A stretch of 64,000 nt of DNA from Linnemannia hyalina (taxonomy: Eukaryota; Mortierellomycota; Mortierellomycetes; Mortierellales; Mortierellaceae), in contig JAHRHY010000010.1 in assembly GCA_019671135.1 (NCBI GenBank), positions 558,001 through 622,000 on the forward strand, read 5' to 3'. The position numbers and the translations under genes were made by a program. Positions 55,880-64,000 of this stretch are shown piece after piece (position 1 is the first letter of the stretch; every line of letters starts with the position of its first letter). A model generated the notes under the pieces. It was not told the DNA's origin, searched no databases, and saw only the letters and a list, made by a program, of their open reading frames with translations.

Positions 55880-58800
55880 TGTCGAGGATCGGGTTGTTTT
55901 CAATGTTTGTGTTTATAAGAAGGGTGTGTAGGAGAAAAAGGAGGGTATATGTCTTTGTGTTTATCTGCTTTGCAAAGGTGTTGAGAGGTGAGGTAAGATG
56001 GAAAGGGTGCTGAGGACGGTTAGGTTTTATAGTGGCTGAAAGGAGACGAAGGGGTGATGGCTATCCAAGAGGTGTGTTCTTGTAGTGATGGATTAGAAGT
56101 AGCGGGTTTCTGTAGAAGAGACGAGTGAGTAAAAAAAAAACATTTGCGGTGATGGATGGGCGAGCTCACATTATGTCCATATCAGCGTTGGGCTAAGCAA
56201 ATAGGGTAGTCTCAGTGTTCGTGATTGATGGCTTTATCTACACAGCAGCCAACCGTCTGCCCTTCTTCGTATCCAAATGGTATCTAGGATATCCATCTCC
56301 AGGAGTGGCATCCGCCAAGCCCTGGTCAGTGATGGGCGCAGGGCCAGAAAGGGGGATGCACATACACAAAGTGATCGAGACAAATAAAAACCGCGACGAG
56401 GAGGAATGCGCCTCTGGAACTGGCTCTGTACGCGACTCACTATTTTTTTTTTGCTCTCTTTCTACGCGGAGACCCTGATTTTAGTGTCCATCTCTGGTTT
56501 CAGTTAGTAGCTCTTCTACCTTATTGTTTTACGCGTTCCCCCTCCTCTATCCACACTACCACTTCATTTCATTCCTAGGTCCTACTGGTCTTCTTTCCTG
56601 TCTGCGAGTGTTCAATGAGAAGTGAGATCCTAGTTCCTAAATCCTCCATGACCAACTTCTCCCCCGCATCCTTCCGATCTCCTCTTTTCTTTTCTCCACC
56701 AGTTGACATGTGAATGTTGAAACCAATTTCATTTTGTACGCTCACAGAGCCGAAAACCTTCCGCATTGTTTAACTTGTTTTGTGTATATGTACTTCTTTA
56801 CCCCAGGTTCTTCCTAAAGAGGGCAAAATGGGGACGAAGGGAGGGCACTAGCTCGGAAAAAAACCTCACAATTGAAAGTTTTGAACACAAAGCACAAACA
56901 AAACACGCGTGCAAAGAATGAACACGCATGAACACAAAACGGACAAACCCTTTCGGCTGACTCGGATGGTGAAGGAGGAGAGGACACGCATGGAATGAAG
57001 AAAAGGAAAGGGGGAAAAAAAGTGAGGGAGTCATTCCTCGTCTGATAGGTCTTACTTTTTTTTCTTCCGGCAGGCAGGACTTGCATGCTTACAAAAGATG
57101 CCCCCACAGGCAAGTGGATGGACGAACGGACGAACGGATGGACTAGCTCCGAAAACAAGGACAGGTGGTGGACAAGGGGGAACGGAAGAAAAAAAAAGGG
57201 TCTCCTCGCCCGCATGGTCTAGCACATTGACAAATATAAAAAAGAACGCGACCCAATTCTGAAACTTTGACAAGAACAGCCCAACAAGTGGCAAAACAAA
57301 GAAAGCTTTACCAATTGGTGATACATTGAGACAGCAAAGAATCTAGGCGAGACGGACAAACAGGTCAGCCAAGAATAACACAAACGAGTTGGGCGAGTTG
57401 TGCAAGCGAATAAAAAAAATGTGGGGCGGAAGAAGTACGGAGGAGGAAGGATGCAACCAAACAAACGACATGAAGCAAGTAGAGGGACCCAGGGCAAAAA
57501 ATTTACGAAAGGTCCTTGTTCACTCGTGCCCAATTGTTTTTATTGCGTGTTGTTTTTGCAAAGTATCATCGTTAAGTAATGGTTCTTACAAAAGTAAAAG
57601 GAGGAAAACGAGATGCAGACGAGAGACAGACAGGAGGGATAGAAGAGAGATGCGGGGTCCGCAGAGTGCATGGGCGTTTATCGCACATTTTCGTCCTTTC
57701 GCCCTGCCTTCACTTTGTTGCATCCTGCCTGTCAATCCTGCTTCTGCTCCTTCAGCCCTTCCTCATCGTTCCTCACCCTTCTTTGTCCTTCCTTGAACCA
57801 TCTTACCTCGTTGTTTCTAATTGTTTTTGTTTTTTCTTGGCCCGCCCTCTCTGCGTGCATAAAACTACAATCGGAACTCAAAAGTACATGGACATGAGCA
57901 TGCACGAATGAAACAAGGGTGTACCCCGGAGCGGACAGGAAGGCAAGAATGCAGCCCAAGGCCGGACCTTGTTGTGTCGTCTATGGGCGCGTTACCTTTC
58001 GCCTTGGTTGGTGCTTTGCCTCTCACCTTGGTTGGTGCAGAGTCCAATTAGTCTTGAAAAAGATGACTTCACCTCCGCCCTCACCCCGACACTTTTGTTT
58101 CATTGCGCACTTTTTTTTTTCTTCGATGTCTGTTCGAGATGGACAATCGGAACTCAGATGTTGTGATCGCTCTGTTTTCCTTTTCTGCTGTTATTCCTGC
58201 TGAAGAAACACCTTAAATTCTTCCCACGGGTGAACACAAAATCCAGGCACCGATTATTATTCTTTGCCTTGTGTCAGTGTCAAAAATAAGAGCAAGAGAA
58301 GAGAGGTCATGTCGGTGCCATGTCCCCAGCCTCCCTTTTATTTTCTCACACCTTTTTATCCTCTCCTTCAACTTGATATTTTCTTCATCTTGCTTGTACC
58401 TCCTCAACAAAAGAGAAGACAAAAGGTACTCATCAAATGCAAAACCTAGAAAGCATATGAGAATAGGGCCAATTCTTTTGGATGTTGAGTTTGGGTCTAA
58501 AAGTCCGGGGTGGTTGGGAACACCACAAAAAGGGTTTCTCATTCATGTTGGCGGGGGGTGCTCTCATCCAAAAGAGAAGCGTGTTCCGTGGGCAGCCAAA
58601 ATAAAAATAACTTTGTTTTTCGCAACCTTGCTTGTTTATGGTGTCTCCCTCCTTTTTTTCCCCTCTTTTCTCTCCGATCGAACATTGTTTTGTTTTGCTC
58701 GCAGGCCGAATAGAATAAGCTGCAGACAGACAGACTTAGCCAGTCAGACACATATATGCAGAAATGAGACAATGGGCATCGCCCTGCGCTGCCTACTTGC

Positions 58801-59365
58801 CTGCTTCTGTCCCTCTGTATGTGTGTTCCTTTCTCGTTATGGCTCTCGCTCTTTCCAACCATACTCGACATGCACGTTGCTTTGCATGTTTCTGATGGAG
58901 ATGGTCCCCAGTTCAATCAAGAAAAAAACCCCCCAACTGCACAGTTCATGATCCATCCATCTTCTTTTCAAGTGTACAAATTTTCAAGTATTTTTAAGAT
59001 GTTGGTTTGTGTTTTAATGAATGAGTGCCAGTTCTGTTTTCTTTTTGTTAAAAGTATCCTGGATGCTATGAATTGTTTTTTTTTGTGTTGTGCAGAGTAT
59101 GCTATGTAACTAACTAGTATTTGAGTTATGTGTGTTGTTTGGGTTTGTTTGGTTGAAAGAGTAGGGAGTAGCGAATAATCGAGTTGTTTTGTTGGAGAGT
59201 TTTGAGAGAAGCAAAAATGAGTGTGTCGGTTGGTTTGTGAGGTGTGTGAATGCGAAGCTATGTACAAGTTGGGCTGCAGAGTCCATCTTCTCTCCTCCCA
59301 CTTGTTATTCTTTTGGGGGTAACAGTAGTAATGATTGTGTGTGCAAAGAAAAAGAAACCCCGGAT
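55880..59365. other. Gene-poor interval
   Basis: 3.5 kb containing the promoter of the repeat-protein gene at its left end. Many short frames on both strands; none has a recognisable domain. A 13-base direct repeat (CCTTGGTTGGTGC at 58002 and 58026) is the only local repetition noted. Confidence 0.4.
56025..56031 (-). promoter_or_regulatory. TATA box of the repeat-protein gene
   Basis: TATAAAA on the minus strand, 146 bases before the ATG at 55879. Confidence 0.55.
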
Positions 59366-59845
59366 TTAGAGGAGACGGACCATGTGGCGACCGTCCTTGG
59401 TGACCAAGGAATCGGCATTGTACAACTCATCGTACTCGGCATAGGCGCCCTCGACATGGGGGTGGTCCTTCAGGACAACATCCTTGGCACGAATGACATG
59501 GGGCACGGCAGACTCAAAGGTGGTCTGGTTGGGGAAGAAGTACTCTTGGGACTTGCGGCGGGCAGAGTTGGCGTTGGCCATGGAAGAGAGGATCTCGGCA
59601 AGGGGGTTGCCGTCGTCAAAGGAGGAGGTCGAGGAGGCCGAGGGGGAGAGCATGGGAGGGGTCGAGGGGGGAGAGTTGCGCTCGAGACGGCGGCGGTCGG
59701 CGGTGGGGATCTGGATGGACAGGGGTGCGTAGGCGTAGGCGGCGATCTTCGAGGAGGCGGCAGAGAAGACGGAGGGCTGGGTCTTGGGTCTGCTGCTGTA
59801 GAAGAGGCCGGTGGCGATGATCGCGGATGTAATGATGACAGTCAT
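59366..59845 (-). CDS. Small orphan protein with N-terminal hydrophobic anchor
   Basis: Uninterrupted 159-residue frame with strong third-position C bias like tubulin and the dioxygenase, which supports it as real and well expressed. Residues 1-18 (MTVIITSAIIATGLFYSS) form a short hydrophobic segment followed by Arg/Lys, fitting a membrane anchor or mitochondrial import signal. The middle is Ser/Pro-rich; the C-terminal half (RKSQEYFFPNQTTF, VLKDHPHVEGAYAEYDELYNAD) looks folded and is the part worth searching. No family recognised. TATAAAAG is placed 160 bases upstream. It lies in a gene-poor stretch without close neighbours. Confidence 0.65.
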   Translation of the reverse strand: MTVIITSAIIATGLFYSSRPKTQPSVFSAASSKIAAYAYAPLSIQIPTADRRRLERNSPPSTPPMLSPSASSTSSFDDGNPLAEILSSMANANSARRKSQEYFFPNQTTFESAVPHVIRAKDVVLKDHPHVEGAYAEYDELYNADSLVTKDGRHMVRLL

Positions 59846-62800
59846 TTTTGTGTTTTTGTGTGTAGATGGAAGCTAAGAGGTAAAGGAAGGAATTCGGATT
59901 TGGGCTGGAATGGAGTGAAGGATATGGAGAGAAAGTTGGAAGGAAGGATGGAGTAATGAAAGAAGAAAAAAAAAGAAAAGAGAAAAGAGGTGGCAAACCA
60001 ACATTCTTTTATACTTCATCAATGGGAATGACTCCTTCATTTTCACTTTCACACACACTCAAAAATGGCGAAATGTGGGGAACGTCTTTGCACCTTGGGC
60101 ACACACACTCGCACTAAACCTTTTTTTGTTCGAGGTGCAAGCCACTGCCACTGAACTCTCCCTTTGTTCGCTTCTGTGCTCAACAAATAAAATTGGGTAT
60201 CCGTCTGGCCCCTTCTTTTTGGATGGATGACTCTCTCTATTTCTATTTCTTGTTGTTCACAAAACGTAAATGGTCTCGACACCCACTTAACATTCTGTTT
60301 GTCAAACACGCAAAAAGGTTAGCTTCGCTCGTGTTGTTACTCTGTCGCTGGAATACGAACCAATCACAAGCCCTCAATGAGGTTGGTCGTCTCCCTCGGT
60401 CAGTCTTTTCTCATTCATTTCTGCAGTCAGTGCTGCCAGCCTGTCAGGATGCATGCCTGCCTACACTTCATCATGGCATAATCATTGCCCTATGGCCACC
60501 CTTTAACGACTTTTACGAATTCACTCTCCAGTTACTTGTCATGTCACCATCCCTTTGCTATGTCCTCAGAATGACTCCGTATAGTACGAGGGAAGTGAAG
60601 TTCAACTTTTGGCCCGATTCCCCCCGTCTTGCCCAATAACCTGTTCCGACCAGACGTGAAGATGTCTCATATTGTCATCATCCCACCCACGCATGTATGT
60701 TGTGAGAGTGTGGCTTTCGTTGGAACCTGACAAACAATTGTGTGCATCCGAACCGACCGAGTGAGGGCAAGTAGGAAGAAGGGGAGGAAGAACAGCATGA
60801 GTTTCCATGTATACTGGGTGCTTGAGACGTGGGTCATGGAATATTTCTTTTTTATCGTCGAGATTCCTGCCTTCTTTCTTCACCCAGGCTACATTGCTCC
60901 AATCAGCAAACCGCTTGAACGATCATTCGCCAAAACTATGCATCCCCCTTCACAAAAGAACGCAATCAGCCATTTTCATGTTGCCTTGACCTTTGCCATG
61001 CTTCGTGGCGGCTTTGATAGATTCGATGTGATGGATTATGTGAGGAAGAGAAAAGCCTCATGAGGCGATGACAAAGGTTTGTCAACAATGACGCTTCTGC
61101 CAAAGGGTGACAAAGGGACGTTTTAAAAATATAAATACAGAATAAAAACAGTAGCGTAACATGGGCGAAGCGTAAGCGAGTGACAAAGCGCAGCCCACAC
61201 AGCCAGGGTTGATTATTCAGTCGCTTCTGCTCAGTCAGCAACCATTTTAGAAAAAAAAGGAAGCATAATTGCGCCTGACTAGCCTTGTCATGCCATGGCC
61301 ATTTGGGTTGTCGGTCCGTTCGAAAAACTCTCTCTCGATCACACCGACGGACCGGAGAAAAATGAGAGAGAGAGAGAGAGAGAGAGACAAGCAACTCTCC
61401 CACGAACAAACAGCAGCGCGCCAAGAGGGTCTCACTTGGCTCCTGCTCCTGCTCCCTTTTTTCCTTCGAAAGTGTCTATCTAAACATGCGTTGAATGGTG
61501 ATCCCTTCACTCCAACTCTTTCTCCTTATCGAAATGAAGAGAAAGAACGGTTGGACACATGCTTCGCAAATCCACACGACTTTCTTTCGCTGGGCCGCTT
61601 CCTTATGCTAATTAGGTTTACACATGGGTGGCACACACATGTGCGCACTAAAAAATCAAGACTCGTTGCACCATACTCGTTTTGATGGTGTCCATCCGCC
61701 TCTTTTTCTTTTTCTTCTTCAGTCTGCGCGGTTGACAGAAACATATTGGCATCTTACAAGGTTTTCTTTGCCGAGTAAGTGTGATGATGCCCGTCGACAG
61801 CACCATTTTACTCACCGTTTCCTTCCAACCCATCCAACCCACCCATCTATCCGATCCCGCATTCGTCGCAGATGTGGTATATTCATCATTTTTTCTCTCC
61901 CTCTTTTTTTTGGTCTTCCACAGACATCTCTTTCAGTCTTAGTTCTTGGATGCGTCGCTTCGCCTTTTGTCCTTTCATTCCTTCTTTCCACCCTTTCTAC
62001 CCTTTCCACCCATCCGTCCGCATGATCAATTGAGATGACCGGGGGTAGCTCTTCAAAGCTCGCTCCTTCCCTCCCTCTCTTTCTCTCTCTGTTACAAAAA
62101 ATGCCCGGCTGACCATGCACGCCGTGCACGTTTTTCTTGTTATTCTTGTTTTTCTTTACCAAATATGCAAAAGCTGCTTATGATCTGGCCACTACTTTAT
62201 CCGACCCTTTCAACATTCTTTTCCTCGCAAAGGAGTGCATCAACAAAAATAATGGGCCCAGCAATACAGCAATATGCAAAGCAGCAATTAGATCAAGAAA
62301 GCGAGAAAGGATGGCAGAAGGAAAGAGAGAGAGAGAGAGAGAGAGAAAGAATGGGGTCGTCTCTCATTGATGCTCGCTAAAAAAAAAAAAAAAACGCAAT
62401 GCACTTAAAAAAATGGCGAAAAGGAAGGAGAAGGGAGGGAGAGGACGTTGAATGTGATCCAATCAACTTGCCCACGATTTCTTCCCCCTTTTAGTAAGAT
62501 TCTTTTAGTAAGATTCTCTTGAAACAAAAAAAAAACAAAGGAATGGGCTTCGTAGGTTGCCTTTGCTTTTTGCTTTGTTGTTTGTAAGGAACGTAGCAAA
62601 AAAAATAAGGCGCCGCTAATAGAAAAAGCAATGAACAACAGCCTTAGAAAAGCATTCTGGCGTTGTTGTTGCTGCTTCTATTGCATATTCAACATTATTC
62701 TAATACATGAGTCACTTCATCCAACACAAACATACCAGAACATACAAATGGATGCAAAGTTGAATTAAAGAAACAGAATGAGCAATCGGCCATGAATATG

Positions 62801-63176
62801 AAAAGTACCAAAAAAAGAGATGTATTGCGAATTGCAAAGAGCTCTAATGCTTTATAAAGAAAAAAAATAATGTATCATTATCTATCGATGTATGTCTAAG
62901 CACTGTAGGAGTAGTGCCGTATTAAGGAATGAAAAAAAAAACTGGAGAAAGATGAAAAATGAAAGTGGAGTTGTTCTATGTGTGGGGAAAGGAATGAGCA
63001 TCAAGTGTTGAACTTGAATGGGGTATATGAGGTGTGTGTTGAAAAGGTGGGGAAGAAAGAGACTCCGAACTGGAAGTGGTGCTATCTCTCCACGGATCGG
63101 CCCCAGGAAGTGAAAAAAATATATCAGGATCTGGAGGTAAGGAGGGTCCCTGGAATCCTTGAGAGGGAGAAGGTGT
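59846..63176. other. Gene-poor interval with microsatellites
   Basis: 3.3 kb. Left end is the promoter of the 159-residue orphan. (GA)n runs stand at about 61364-61387 and 62325-62346, an A-run at 62380-62394, and a tandem pair of a 14-base unit (TTTTAGTAAGATTC) at about 62490-62518. No gene recognised. Confidence 0.4.
60006..60013 (-). promoter_or_regulatory. TATA box of the 159-residue orphan gene
   Basis: TATAAAAG on the minus strand, about 160 bases upstream of the ATG at 59845. Confidence 0.55.
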
Positions 63177-63416
63177 TTACTTGTTTGGGGTCCAGTAGAC
63201 GACCTCGTCCTTCAAGAGGTGCGAGACGCTGGCGACGACAGCAGTGCTTCCGAGGACGGCATAGGCGACAGTCTTGGCAGTCTTGGCTCCATTTGAGGGA
63301 GCAGCGGCAACGGTGTGGTTGATGGCGACAGCAGCGGCATTGGCCCTGGTTGAGCTTGAGATCAAGCGCTTGGCGACGGTGGTGGTCGAGGTGGAGGCAC
63401 GAATCATGGACATCAT
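63177..63416 (-). CDS. Small predicted mitochondrial membrane protein
   Basis: 79-residue frame beginning MMSMIRASTSTTTVAKRL, an Arg/Ser/Thr/Ala-rich, acid-free N-terminus typical of mitochondrial presequences, followed by Ala-rich sequence, one hydrophobic span (TVAYAVLGSTAVVASVSHLL) and a short DEVVYWTPNK tail. Third-position C bias suggests high expression. The layout resembles small accessory subunits of respiratory complexes, but no family is recognised. TATAAAAG lies about 180 bases upstream, the same arrangement as the orphan at 59366. A second in-frame ATG follows directly, so the exact start is uncertain by one codon. Confidence 0.62.
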   Translation of the reverse strand: MMSMIRASTSTTTVAKRLISSSTRANAAAVAINHTVAAAPSNGAKTAKTVAYAVLGSTAVVASVSHLLKDEVVYWTPNK

Positions 63417-64000
63417 TATTGTTGTGTGCGTGTTGTGTAGGGTTGGGTGTTGGGTGTGGTTGTTTGTTTGTGTGTAGTGGGAGTGAAGAGGCTTTGATTT
63501 GGGGTTCTTCTGTAAGAAAGAGAGAATGTTGTTGTTGTGGTTGTTGAGGATTGTTTGTTTGTATCGAAGGAAAAAAAGAGGGGAATCACCAAGCCTTTTA
63601 TACCTTTCCGCTATGACACATCGCCCAGAAAAAGACAACAACAACGAGTACGCACGCTGAGTGACTGACTGGTTGGGCTTATGACTGAACAGCATCCAAA
63701 ATTAGAACTCTGGTCACTGGCAGTGTAAAGGTGTAGATAACGGTTCAGTCCCCTCTACTCCTCTACCCCTCTCCAGAGCGGACCTTCTAACCACGCTGTT
63801 CCAATGGTGTAACTCGAAGGGATTAGGGACATTCAAAAACACCCGATCGTTTCTCCTGGTTGGACTGAGCTCATGAGTGAATCCCCGACCGAGGCAAAAT
63901 GGGCCGATTGGAGGAATTATGAAGAAAAAAGAGCGCACCTTTACTGTATTAGGGCTCGTTCGCTAGCTTGGTTTGATCAGACAAGGCTGCCAGAAAATGG
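63417..64000. other. Upstream region of the small mitochondrial protein gene
   Basis: Contains the leader (CA-rich on the minus strand) and TATA box; beyond 63640 nothing is recognised up to the window edge. Confidence 0.4.
63595..63602 (-). promoter_or_regulatory. TATA box of the 79-residue gene
   Basis: TATAAAAG on the minus strand, about 180 bases before the ATG at 63416. Confidence 0.55.

Noticed and set aside
58002..58038. 13-base direct repeat with 24-base period
   Set aside because: Only two copies, in low-complexity T/G sequence; no terminal inverted repeat or attachment-site context.
63710..63830. Possible tRNA on the minus strand (GTGGTTAGAAGG-like D arm)
   Set aside because: No box B at the right distance and no acceptor-stem pairing.
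1..64000. CRISPR arrays, insertion sequences, LTR or TIR transposons
   Set aside because: No regularly spaced direct repeats, transposase or reverse-transcriptase motifs, or paired terminal repeats were seen on either strand.

Overview
This looks like nuclear DNA of a filamentous fungus. It carries densely packed, mostly single-copy eukaryotic genes with short GT-AG introns, AATAAA-type 3' signals, a fungal alpha-tubulin, a COG complex subunit, a peroxin, a mitochondrial ribosomal protein and a Kex2-type secreted precursor. The gene set, the low-complexity Q/S/H-rich extensions and a Crinkler-like (CRN) fragment point to an early-diverging fungus, most likely Mortierellomycota. That placement is inferred from gene content, not tested. 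No rRNA genes, convincing tRNAs, CRISPR arrays or intact transposons were seen.

Layout: 0.3-5.6 kb holds PPE1 (PP2A methylesterase) and COG2, tandem on the plus strand. 5.7-12.0 kb, minus strand, holds a 5'-incomplete CRN-like gene, alpha-tubulin and a secreted type-B carboxylesterase with an extra N-terminal lectin-like module. 12-17.4 kb is mixed: a frameshifted unknown gene, an intact TauD/TfdA dioxygenase (+) and a decayed quinone oxidoreductase pseudogene. 17.4-20.4 kb holds cystinosin (-) and mitochondrial uS5 (+) sharing a divergent promoter region. 20.9-36.2 kb, all minus, holds a coiled-coil protein, an anillin-like C2/PH protein, a RING/TRAF zinc-finger E3 ligase, PEX11 and a large F-box/LRR (AMN1-like) protein. 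38.3-46.8 kb holds MRS2 (-), BMS1 (+) and a GT2 polysaccharide synthase (-). 50.9-55.9 kb holds a tetraspanin-like protein (+) and a secreted Kex2-processed repeat protein (-). The last 8 kb is gene-poor, with two small orphan genes on the minus strand.

Most genes are housekeeping (Golgi trafficking, cytoskeleton, ribosome biogenesis, mitochondrial translation and Mg2+ import, peroxisome division, vacuolar cystine export) and do not form a pathway cluster. The accessory material is where novelty may lie: the Kex2-processed repeat protein, the lectin-esterase fusion, the CRN-like fragment, two small TATA-driven orphans, and several strong inverted repeats in non-coding DNA. Exon boundaries were assigned by hand from GT-AG sites and reading-frame continuity. 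Every multi-exon model given as a CDS sums to a multiple of three and ends at a stop codon.
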